A stretch of 64,000 nucleotides of DNA, from the NCBI GenBank assembly GCA_019775845.1, contig JADQAV010000001.1:124001-188000 (forward strand), in the 5' to 3' direction. This DNA comes from Myrmaecium sp. VS I D KN 1 (lineage: Eukaryota; Ascomycota; Dothideomycetes; Valsariales; Valsariaceae). Made by a program: the position numbers and the translations under genes. This document shows positions 12,253-23,000 of this stretch, one piece after another; positions within the stretch are counted from its first letter, which is position 1; the number at the start of each line of letters is the position of its first letter. The notes beneath the pieces were generated by a model that was not told the DNA's origin, did not search any database, and was given only the letters and a program-made list of their open reading frames with translations.

Positions 12253-12951
12253 TGTACTGCAGGCGTGCCTGTTTCCACGCAATGGACCTCTGTCAATCTG
12301 TAGCCGCAGGTCTGGCAACGTCGTTCAGCAATCGTACAACTATGGTTGGCAGAGCTGTTTTGTTTCCTTTCAAACAGTCTTCTCCTTATCACCGACCTCA
12401 TCTCAAGCCAGCCATGCTGTATGCCATGTTCCGCTTAGCATACTTATCGTTCCTTATACGTGTAACCACTGGTTATGGAATTCCTCGTCATGATTGTATT
12501 TCCTGATTATCTGACTTGTTGAGAAAATAATGATGGCCCGGTGAAGCCTTTAAGCATGATTCCAGGTTGTCTTTGCACTCTATAGTAAGTAACTGTAGGT
12601 TTCCATCTCTGTAAGTCTCGATTCCACCTGCTGTCTCTAAGCTGTTGTAAACCGACACTGGACCTTTTGCATATCAGTCCGTTTGCACTTCCTGAACGAG
12701 TGCTTGCCTAAGAAAGCTATACATTCCCGGCACTCCCGTCATAGGAAGGCACGGGCGGCGACCTTCTGTTGTTACGCGCTGATGCAGTTCCTGCCACGTT
12801 TGCTTCCAAACCAATACTGGGTATAAGTAAGGATCTCACTGCAATTGTCAACCATAGTTCTTCCACACCACCTTCATTGCCGCGAGCATAAACCGATCTA
12901 CGAATCTCACATCTTCTCCCTCGCTTGTATTGACTTGCTGCCTAAACCAAT

Positions 12952-13951
12952 ATGTGCACCGAAGCCCAGCATGCTCCAGGCACTTCCGCCAAGCAAGCAT
13001 CCAAGGAGAATGACCACACCGTGGAGCCAGCCATTGTAGAGATTATGGAGAAGGCCGAAAGTGGTTCTATTGAGGAAGACGAGGCCTCTCTCATTCAGAG
13101 CATTCAGCAAAAGGAACTGGGCGGCGCTCGCCCACCTAGCGGCAGTGCGGCAGCTGAATCTCAGTCCCTCGTTGCAATCAAAGAGGTGAGTTCTAGGGTC
13201 CCTCGTCCAAGTTTCATGGCTCGTTGAGCTGATGGAGCAGAACTTCTACGAGGTAGCAAAAGAGATTGGTGACAAGCTCTTGCACAATCCCGACTCCATC
13301 TCTTTCGACGATATTCGTCTCCTTCAGAGCCGCCACGCAAAGCTTACCGACGCCAAAAACAGAGGGTCCGCGATCAAGGAAAGTTTTGATAAGGCTACCT
13401 CCACCCAGCGCAATGCCGCGACACCTGGCGGTAGCAACAACAAAGAGAGACCCGCTATCCCGAGCGATGGGAACGCCGTACGTCTTGATCCTTCCGAGCA
13501 ATCCCATCGTGATCGTGAGAGGAACTTTCAGCATATAGCGTCTCACGTCAAGGACGAGTTGGAACATCATCCGGAGGATCTCACCAAGGAAGAGGTTCGC
13601 TCTCTTGAGAGAGCTGACCATCGAGCCCATGGTGCTATAGAAAAAGGGAACATTACCGCCCAGGCACAGAGCTTCATTGACAAGAAGGAAGTAGAAGCAC
13701 AGCAACATCATGTGCCGGCCGAGACTGAACCTGCTGAGCCTACGGGGCAAACTGCAAGGTCTGACCAGGCTGCCCAAACAGAATTTCAAGAAGCTGCCCT
13801 GGCAATCCGTACTAAATTGAACGAGGATTTTAATGGTGTTTCTCCTGATGAAGCGAATTACCTTCACGGGCTTGAACAGCGTGCTCAAGGCCATACTGCT
13901 AAAGGTGGCATCACTGCTGAGGCCATGAAAGCCGTTGCCAGCAAGGAATAG
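12952..13951 (+). CDS. LEA-like protein with three SMP-type repeats
   Basis: Exons 12952-13185 and 13241-13951 give 314 hydrophilic residues with no signal peptide or membrane helix. Three related units of about 54 residues are visible at about 79-131, 173-226 and 259-312. Each opens with an aromatic F plus an amphipathic helix (NFYEVAKEI, NFQHIASHV, EFQEAALAI) and closes with a Gly/Ile/Ala segment such as KGGITAEAM. The KGGITAEA form resembles the seed maturation protein (SMP, LEA_5-type) domain, known from plants and annotated in some fungi. The predicted product is a desiccation- or spore-associated cytosolic protectant; this is inference. A shorter, weaker unit may lie in residues 25-70. 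The start is the first ATG of a clean coding exon. Confidence 0.75.
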
Positions 13952-14556
13952 TTGCACATCTGATGATTCCTGCCGCTCATACAAGAGCTGTAACAGCTTG
14001 AAGCAGAGGGGAGGGGGTTCGTTAAGACTCCAGTGTAATCGAGAGGAAGATAGGGCAAAGTACTAGCAGATACTATGATGACTTCAGTTCGATTATATGC
14101 TTTTCAATTGCTGATAGAGGTGATTTTCATGAGAAACCGTACGCGACCTTCTCAATCCTCCATTCAGCGTTGGCTATTCAGGTTGTACACATACCAGTCG
14201 CCCTGGAAGATTCTCCCACCGAGCCTGCCTCAAGCTGTCCGCAAACAGGCCGTTAGCGGGCCGTTGGACAGCTTCATGTCAGTCGAGCCGCCGTAGCGTG
14301 GATGCGCCTCATGAACTTTTAGCCGACACCTGGACAGGCTGGGCGGATTATTTAGCAGGACCCTTGACCGGGTGTGAAGGCCTTTGTTTACTTTTGGTTA
14401 GTCAAGCTGAGGGCGGGGACCTGAGCTCCACCTTTCCGCGACACCGCCTATTCCATCACCTTCACAAGCTCTCCAGAACCACAGCTTGATCGCATTTCTG
14501 TCTTCATTGTTCCTATCTTCTTCGCAGAGAAACGGCGCCGCGCTTAGAGATACACA
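13952..14556. other. Intergenic region, LEA-like / alpha-tubulin
   Basis: No supported gene. It should contain the 3' UTR of the LEA-like gene and the tubulin promoter. The last 100 bases before the tubulin start are pyrimidine-rich, as is common in fungal promoters. Confidence 0.5.
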
Positions 14557-16383
14557 ATGAGGGGAGAGGTAAGAGCGAATTTGCGCACCCGGCGCGTTTA
14601 TTTGATTGCTTCAAAACCCCACATTAGCTGTCTAGCACGCTGGCCCCTGACGAAGCGCTGGGGGACAATTACAATGCCCTTACTGACAAGCTCGATCAAC
14701 TAGGTCTGTCACATTCACATTGGCCAGGCTGGTACTCAGCTTGGAAACAGCGCTTGGGAACTGTAAGGCTACATAATCACCGGAAACTTGACCTTTCTGC
14801 TGCGAAGCTAATCGCCTCCTTAACCCAGGTACCTTCTTGAGCATGGTCTGAAGGCGGATGGTCGTCCCGACCCCGATAACAAGGAACACCTCGAAGGTGG
14901 TTCGTTCGAAACTTTCTTCACGGAGACTGGCAGCGGGAAATACGTGCCTCGATCGATATTCGTGGATCTCGACCCATCGGTAAGGCGGCCTTTGACCGGA
15001 CTCAAGGTCGTTTCACGTACTGATACGTCAGCTAGCCCGTCGATGAAATCCGCACCGGCCCTTACCGACAATTGTTCCATCCCGAACTTCTTATTAGCGG
15101 CAAGGAGGATGCTGCGAACAACTGTGCGATCCAAAGACGCCTTGGCTGTGCCGGACAATGACTCGCTAACGACGTAAATCCAGACGCTCGAGGACACTAC
15201 ACGATCGGCAAGGAACTTGTCGATAGTGTGATTGATCGCATCCGCCGTGTTGCTGGTAGGTAATTCGCACACGGGGTGCATCGCCAACGACCTCTAATGC
15301 GAAACAGATAGCTGCTCTTCACTCCAGGGCTTCCTTATTTTCCACTCCTTCGGTGGAGGTACTGGTTCTGGTTTCGGTGCGCTCCTCCTTGAGCGTCTCG
15401 CTACCGACTACGGCAAGAAGTCGAAGCTCGAATTCGCTGTGTACCCCTCGCCCCGTACTTCTACTTCCGTGGTGGAGCCATACAATGCTGTCTTGTCCAC
15501 ACACAGCACCATTGAGAACTCCGACTGCACGTTTTTGGTTGACAATGAGGCGGTCTACGATATCTGCCGTCGCAATCTGGATATTCCCCGCCCTGACTAC
15601 GAGCACCTGAACCGCCTGATCGCTCAGGTTGTCAGCTCTATTACCTCGAGCCTCCGGTTTGATGGCGCATTGAACGTGGATCTGAACGAGTTCCAGACCA
15701 ACTTGGTCCCATATCCCCGTATTCACTATCCATTGATCAGTTATGCGCCAGTAGTCTCGGCTAAGAAGAGTTCTCATGAGAGCTTCAAGACAAGTGAACT
15801 AACCTTTCAATGTGAGTTGTTCTAGCCAGATCATGGTTGGCGAGTGGACTAACGTATCTAGGCTTTGAGCCTAACAACCAAATGGTTGTTTGCGATCCTC
15901 GCAACGGCAAGTACATGGCTGTCGCTTTACTGTACCGCGGTGACGTGGTGCCTCGCGACTGCAACGCCGCAGTTGCTGCGCTGAAAGCTAAAGCCTCCTT
16001 CAACCTCGTTGAATGGTGCCCTACTGGTTTCAAGATCGGCATTGTGAGTGATGTTTCGAGACCTGATCAGGAGCCAAGCGAATGCTTACAAAGGACAGAA
16101 CTATCAAAAGCCAGTCCGCGTCCCCGGCGGCGAACTTGCGCCTGTTGATCGCTCCGTGAGCATGTTGTCCAATACAACTGCGATCGCCGAGGCTTGGAGC
16201 CGCCTGGACCACAAGTTCGACCTCATGTACTCCAAACGTGCGTTCGTTCACTGGTACGTCGGGGAGGGTATGGAGGAGGGTGAATTCTCCGAGGCTAGAG
16301 AAGACCTTGCTGCTCTTGAGAAAGACTATGAAGAGGTCGCTAGCGACAGCCTCGAAGAGGGTGAAGATGAGGGCGAGTACTAG
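14557..16383 (+). CDS. tubB: Alpha-tubulin, TubB-type isoform
   Basis: Eight exons (14557-14568, 14704-14762, 14829-14979, 15036-15123, 15184-15255, 15308-15811, 15862-16043, 16099-16383) give 450 aa, the standard tubulin length. It begins [20 protein letters not shown], carries the tubulin GTP loop GGGTGSGFG, the alpha-specific [20 protein letters not shown] region and the conserved [20 protein letters not shown], and ends in an acidic tail with a terminal Tyr (EEGEDEGEY). Alpha-tubulin pairs with beta-tubulin to form microtubules. The [14 protein letters not shown] form resembles the second alpha-tubulin (TubB) of Aspergillus nidulans, which is needed in sexual development, rather than TubA; the isotype call is from memory of family sequences. 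The first coding exon is 12 nt. Confidence 0.95.
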
Positions 16384-16824
16384 TCGAAAGCTATACCCTT
16401 CGAGTAACGCAGCAATAATGCGTTTCCTTTCTTGAATTAGCTACATGCTTGGCGCATTGAAGCGCTGCCACAATTGAATTCAATCATTTGAATGAATGCA
16501 ACCCTGTCCAAAAGTGTAAATGCGTATCTCTTTGATGCAGCTATGGTTGTCCTAGAGTGTTGGTCACTAGTATGGGAGTACCTACCTAGTATCAGCCGGC
16601 CGAGGGGATGCCGACATTTGCTAGTAGGTCCGTGGAGCCGCTCGGGGGTTCAGCAAACTGTTGGGGTTTGGAACCGTTGGAGCTCAGCCATGGTGCCATG
16701 TCATCACCCCACTCCGCTTGCATCGAAAAGTCGAAGCTCCATTGAGCCTCCAACAGCTGTTGCGATGCGATGTGCATGAGTACTCATTGCCTACAGCTAT
16801 AGCTAGGTGTCTTCAGAGTACAAC
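16384..16824. other. Intergenic region, alpha-tubulin / questin-oxidase-like
   Basis: No supported gene in 441 bp between two genes on the same strand. It should hold the tubulin 3' UTR and the downstream promoter. Confidence 0.5.
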
Positions 16825-18274
16825 ATGTTCTCCTCCTTCTCTTTCAGCATTCCCCAGTTCTCTCTCCGATCTGATACCCGAGACGCCATCAAACTTCCCT
16901 CTGTCGAGATCCACGACGTAGAGGAGTCGGCGGAGAAGAGAGCGCGAACACTGAAGCACCTCGTCCGCGCGAATCATGTCAACCATTCGATCATATACCA
17001 CAGCCTCCAAAAGCATAATCAAGTTCCACATGTAAGCGCCGTGCTAGGTCTATAAAATGCAGGCGTGCCCGATCTGACTTCCTAGGTCCTGGGCTCAGCC
17101 TATCTACTCGGAGCTACATCCGAGCACCTGACGAAGATTTACGAGAACGAAGTCGAGAAGCTCGAACCATGGCACGACGCCCCCGGCGAGATTTCAAAAG
17201 AGGACTGGAGGGAGTTCATAGGGAAAAGAGAGTGCGTTGTCCTGCCTAAGCATGGCGTCGTATAGGCTGACGGGGCCAAAGGTATCAGCGCGCATTCATC
17301 GACTTCTTCGAGGACCAGCTCGTCCTCTATAAGTATGACTGGAAAAGACTACTACACGACTATCTCTTCGAAGGGCCGGAACCCTTGGTGAACAATCTAT
17401 TCGCAGGACGTACGTACGCTAAACCCAAGCAGCGGCCAATGAATTAGGGCTAACAGGGGAACAGTCGGACATCCGTTAATACATCTCGCATATGCTTATG
17501 AGTTGTCCTCGCATACCATAGGAATGGAAGCGTTGGCCCTGTCAACATGCTTCCAAGATACCCTCCATAAATACGTAGACGAGCCTTCCTACACCAGGCC
17601 TTCGAGCTTCACGTCCACGTCTGTATTGGAGCTCCTGAACAGGATCGCGGAGGATCGGACCTTGGACAAGCTGTTCGACCAACCCGGGGTCAACAATGTG
17701 GACACACTCCTTGGATCGCATGAAGACATAATACTGGACTACTGGAACGCTTGGGATCTGGATCAGCCGGTGAAGCAATTCGAGGAGTCTCAGAAAGCAG
17801 CTGTCGCATTGCTGGTAGCGACGCATGAAGCTGGGAAGAAGCATGACTTCTTCCTGGAGCATCTCCTCACGACATCGCATGCCGTTCGCGTATTGCTTCC
17901 CTTGATCCCGCCGAAATTCCATCTATCACTGGTCCGGCAGTGGTGGCTATTCACGATCATCATTTACCTCTCGCAGCTACGCCCTGCGATTCGCGTGGAA
18001 GAGATTCAGGGTTATGACGTGCAAGGGAGAGATTGGAAGTATGTCGTGCACCAAGCCTTCGAATCGGCTCATAGCTTGGACTCGCACTATGTGAAAGGTT
18101 CGTGCAATTGGCTCAAGACCATGTCAAAACATGCATACTGACCATATTCAAGCTCTTCGCGCGATCAAGGAAGCTGCCAGCACCTGGGGTGACGAGGATT
18201 TGTTCTATCTTAAAGCCGCGCTTAAGTTTGCAGACGAGTTCGAAGGATGGGGTGGGTTTGGTGCTTCGCAGTGA
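16825..18274 (+). CDS. Questin-oxidase-like (AflY/DUF4243) protein
   Basis: Exons 16825-17031, 17086-17231, 17282-17409, 17465-18097 and 18153-18274 give 411 aa. Family features include HVNHSIIYHS near residue 55, GSAYLLGATSEHLTKIYE, the central LGHPLIHLAYAYEL, and a C-terminal FLEHLLTTSHAVRVLLP helix rich in histidines. The family contains Aspergillus AflY (aflatoxin) and GedK-type questin oxidases, Baeyer-Villiger-like enzymes that open anthraquinone rings without flavin. Many members, including this one, occur outside any polyketide cluster; no PKS or tailoring enzyme lies nearby, so the substrate is unknown. The ATG at 16825 is used; the in-frame GTG at 16807 is not. Confidence 0.82.
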
Positions 18275-20058
18275 ATTCAGCGGTGATGTCAGGCACTTCA
18301 AAGGGCACAATATGTGACGCAGCGGACCGCAACGAGCCGGGAGGGGGTAGAGGACGGGTCACACATTGTCTGTGCTACTGTCATGATGCGCGGGCGATGA
18401 TGACGGGATGAAGAGTGGTGAGAGTGACAGGGTGTGCCTTGAACGTTGTTTCAGATCCCGCTGGAAATTACGAAAGCCCAGCGAAAACCTGCCCATCACC
18501 ACGTTGCTGCAGCTTATGTAATTGTGCCGTCTGGTTTTAGTGTGGCAGCCAAAGACGGGACGACCCTTGAGATTACTTCCCTGGCTTCTTCTCTGAATCC
18601 CATGTGCCATGCGTGGAGCACCATCAGTAAGCCGGCCGGCCATGCAGCATCAGGATGCCCTCAGAGGAAATGGAACCTAACGAATGGAGGGAGAGTAACA
18701 TTCCGCGTTGGGCGGGACGTTATCGTCAGTTTGCAGTATAATATCGTATGTAATAGAGTAATTAATCTGCATGTGGAGTGATATTCCATGGTAAAACTAT
18801 CCGTTCCGTTGCGGAGGCCTTGTTTACTAGGTGGATGTTCGTTTCCTTTCCGAGCAGAACAATAGAGATGCTACCTAGTTGAATGGGAGGACAGTGCGCG
18901 CATCGATACATATTCACGGGTGCCCAACCTACCTTATCCTTATATATACTATGCAGTATTATACTTAGGTACCTAAACACCGCTCGAACCAAGGGGCCAG
19001 GACCTTATAGGGACGTGAAATGTTCCCGCGGTCGCTACGTCCGTCTTGCTCCGTATCCTCCGTAATGCTGCTCTACACTCCGGTAGGTACCTAGAAGCCT
19101 GGAGTTAACTCGTCGGCGCGTCGCGCACATGTTAACGCCGGCGACCCTTCGCTAGGTCGGATGTTATCTTGGGGGACGGGCCCCGGCCCTGTCCTTTCAG
19201 CCACCCCGCCTCCCCTCCATTATCGCCGCTCCGCGACGGCATTTCGGATGATCCGGTTTCCGTCGTCATTTCCAGTCCGCCCGAGAAGCTTGTCCTGCTC
19301 CCCGCCCCGCGCTCCATCGCACAGCGTTCCGACCGTGCGCTCCTCCATATGGGTCCCGGATCGGTCATGATCGCGGGGAACCGTGCGTGCGTGCGCGAAT
19401 GAATACGGCATGTCAGGTAATGTTACGTGCAGTAGGTACTCCTGATAGGAGGGAGGATGGACTGGCGTTGGGTTCGACCTCAGTGAGCGTGCCCTGAGGT
19501 GCGCGGCTATAGCTACTAGTAGCAGTGCTGATTTTAAGGTTCACACGTGTAGGTAAGGTAGTTACCTACACCAACAACATGAAGTTGTGACTAGCCGTCG
19601 GTATCGTACGTGTCAGTACAGATGGCCAGTACGTGTACAGTACAGTACTAGACATGCTGTGCGGTATGGAACTGTACCGTTACCGGCGTTCCTGCCCTGT
19701 GCCCGCCCGCACCGGCCTTTGATTTCCAATTGCACCCGATGATGTCAGGTCCCCCGGTCGCGCTTGTCCACTGACTGGGTCGCTTCTCGCCGAACTCCTC
19801 GCCCGGGACAAGCTCAAAAGCCAGATTGCCCGCCGTGCGCTTCTTCCATCATTATCGTCAACCCGCTCGCCTATTCCCCACTCTTCCCAGCCTTCCCTCA
19901 TCCTAAAACCCCATTCCCCTCGCTCCTTCGCCCTTCCTATCCCGCCTGCTCGGTTTGCCGCCTTGTTCCGACCGTCTTACCACCGCCTCCTCCACTTCTG
20001 CTGCGACTCTGCTCTCGTCGTCGTCTAACCCGGGAGTTCCGGTCGCATCCTCCCCACC
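18275..20058. other. 1.8-kb intergenic region upstream of the AspRS-DUF2156 fusion
   Basis: No supported gene. AT-rich DNA around 18.9-18.97 kb is followed by a GTAC-rich stretch at 19.55-19.65 kb. The last 200 bases are strongly C/T-rich and probably form the core promoter and 5' UTR of the fusion gene. Minus-strand frames here have no recognisable domain. Confidence 0.5.
19550..19652. repeat. GTAC/CAGTAC-rich low-complexity segment
   Basis: The words GTAC, CAGTAC and TACGTG recur, including a short run of CAGTACAGTAC form, next to a TACCTACAC stretch. A smaller segment of the same character lies near 11.92-11.94 kb. Function is unknown; it may be a decayed short repeat. Confidence 0.45.
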
Positions 20059-23000
20059 ATGTCCCTGAAGAGAGCTCTCCACAAGCTCAAGCCTGGAAGT
20101 TCCAGTGCACCTGCAAGCGATGACGAGCACAATCCGCGCAGCCCTACCGGCGACGCAGCCAGCGGTGCTCTTTCTCCCACTGGCAGCTCGCCTCGCAACA
20201 GCGGTACCTTTGTCCGCTCCAGTGGCACCTTCGGTCGCACCAGTGGTACCTTCAATGTCCACCGCACGAGCGGAACCTTCGGTCCTCTCAGTCACCGCGG
20301 TACCAGCCACAGCCCTATCAGGGCCGTGAAAGAGAAGCTGGGCCTCGGCGACGAGTCTTCCTCCTCCGACGAGCGACCGCTTAACCGCGACGGTGAGAAG
20401 ATGAGCAAGAATCAGGTAAAGAAACACGAACGACAAATCCAGGAAGAACAACGCAAGAGAGAGATTGCCGAACGCGAGGAGGAGCTCCGGAGACAGCGGA
20501 GAGAGGCAGATGAACGCGCTCAGAGAGAGGAGCCCCCGGAGGTCAGAGCCAAGTATGGCGTATACCCGGTCAACAAGTACGCCGGTGAATGGAAACATGA
20601 AGCTCGCACGAACATCCTGGAGCTTTCATCAAAAGACATTGGGAAGGAGGTCTTGTTTAGGGCTAGGATACATCACTTGCGCAAGATGAGCTCGCACCTG
20701 GTCTTCTTTGTTTTCCGCCAGCAGACGACCACCATACAGGGCGTTTTATCCGAGCATGGCCACATCTCGCACCACATGGTCTACTGGGCGGAGCATCTCG
20801 ACGTGGAAACGGTTGTTCTTGTCAGAGGTATTGTGCAAGAACCCAAGGCGAAGCAGGGCGAAATCATCGGGGCTACGGTTCATGACGTCGAAATCTCAGT
20901 GCATGAGCTCCATGTTGAAGGGAAAGTCACGGAACCCCTACCCTTCAATGTTTACGAGGCCGAAGTAACTAAGGAGGTTGTTCCTGATGAGAAAGGAGGA
21001 AACCATCGGACTATCATCTCCGACCGAACACGCTTGAACAACCGAGTCATCGACCTCAGGACCACAACGTCACAAGCGATATTTCGTGTCCAATCCGGTA
21101 TCTGCAACTTGTTCCGGAGTTACTTGGATAGCCAAGGTTTCATCGAGATCCATACCCCGAAGCTGCAGGGCGGTGCGACTGAGTCTGGTGCGAGCGTTTT
21201 CAAGATCGATTACTTTGGCCGTCCGGCTTTTCTAGCCCAAAGCCCCCAATTGGCAAAGCAAATGTGTATCTCTGCCGACTTTGGCCGGGTGTATGAAATC
21301 GGAGCTGTCTTCCGTGCTGAAAACAGCAACACCCACCGCCATCTTACCGAATATACTGGCCTTGATATCGAAATGGCTATCGACGAGCACTATCACGAAG
21401 TTTTACGCATGCTAGACAACACATTCAAGGCGATATTCAAGGGCATCTATGAGCGATACCGTCATGAGATCGACGTCGTCAAGGTTCATTTCCCTCATGA
21501 GGACCTGGTGTGGCTTGAGCAGACTCCCATCATCCCGTTTGCTGAGGCTGTCAGGATGTTGAACGAATCTGGATGGAGAGATGAAGATGGAAACCCTCTT
21601 CCTGAAAACGAAGACCTCGGTACGCGAGACGAGATACAACTGGGTAAGGTGATCAAGCAAAAGTTGGGTACGGATTACTACGTCCTGGATAAGTTCCCCA
21701 GGTCCGCCCGGCCATTCTATGCGATGCCGGACCCAAACAACCCGGATATCACGAACTCGTTTGATATCTTCCTCCGAGGTCAAGAGATTCTCAGTGGTGG
21801 TCAGCGTATACACGACGCGACCACCTTGTTGAAGAACCTCGAAGCTGCCAAAATAGACAGGAGTGTTATGGAAGATTACGTGCAGGGCTTCGAGTGGGGT
21901 GCACCTCCCCACGGAGGCGGTGGCATAGGCCTTGAGCGTATGCTTATGCTTCTGCTTAACCTTGGCGATATCCGACACGGATCCTTGTTCCCCAGAGATC
22001 CTAAGAGCTTGCCCGCTAAGCCTCCTCTCAAGCAACTCAGGCATCCGGAAGCCAGTACCATGCATCCCCCCTGGGAAGGTCAAGATCGCGCAGCAGCCCA
22101 AATCGACTATCAACCCTTGGAGAAGCTCATCGCCAATTACGGCGACGCATCGAATACGTCTTGGCTGGAGCCTCGCACAGAGATTTGGAGGGACGACCAA
22201 ACCGGTGCTGCTGTTGGCTATGTGCCTCAAGATGGATTCGCTATCACCGTTGGCAACCCTCTCTGCCACGAATCGCAATATCTCAGGACAATTGCCGGGT
22301 TTCTCAGGTATATCCGCAAAGAGCGTGGTCTTAAGCCTCTATGGCTTCTGGTGGGTCCTCCTGTCGAAGAGATCTTGGCTACCAAGTTCAACTGGCGGAC
22401 GTTCTCAGTGGTGTCTGAGCAGCGCCTAGATCCGTCAAACAATCCTGCCGCGCATGATAGCGAGATTCAGCGTAAGATTCGCCACGCACAGAAGGAAGGC
22501 GTCAAGATCCACGACATCCCCATCGGGACTAAGGTCCCAGAAGATATCAAGAAACGCATCGATGATCGCATCCAGGACTGGCTTTCCAATCGCAAAGGCA
22601 AACAGGTCCACCTCACGAACATTCGCCCCTGGCAAGACATGGAGCATCGACAATATCACTATGCGGTCGACAAAGACGGCAACATTTGCTGTCTCGTCGT
22701 CATGGCCCAGCTGTCGCCTGACCATGGCTGGCAGGTCAAGTACAGCCTGGACTTTCCTGGTGCCCCGTCTGGCTCCATCGAATGGATCGTGACGCACGCC
22801 CTAAAATTCGTTGCCGCTGCTGGTGCTACCAGCGTCACATTCGGCGGCGGAGCTAGCTCGAAATTCACACCGGGCCACAATTTGAAGAGCACCAAGGTCA
22901 AAGTGCTCAGCCGTACCTACCATGCCATCGCGAATGAGCTCAAGCTCACCAACAAGAGCGAGTTCCGAGAGAAGCTTGGCGCACAGGAAGACCCTGTGTA

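Larger units (their letters stand above)
10076..12951. other. Gene-poor 2.9-kb intergenic region
   Basis: No supported gene on either strand; reading frames up to about 200 codons are proline- or histidine-rich and match no family I recognise. It holds the MscS channel promoter (near 10.1-10.4 kb), a (GGT)n tract, GTAC/AGTA-rich DNA near 11.9 kb, a perfect AT hairpin near 12.24 kb and, at its right end, the promoter of the SMP/LEA-like gene. A non-coding RNA or a lineage-specific gene cannot be excluded. Confidence 0.5.

Noticed and set aside
16825-18274. Secondary-metabolite cluster around the questin-oxidase-like gene
   Set aside because: No polyketide synthase, NRPS, P450 or pathway regulator nearby; the MFS exporter is about 31 kb away among housekeeping genes.
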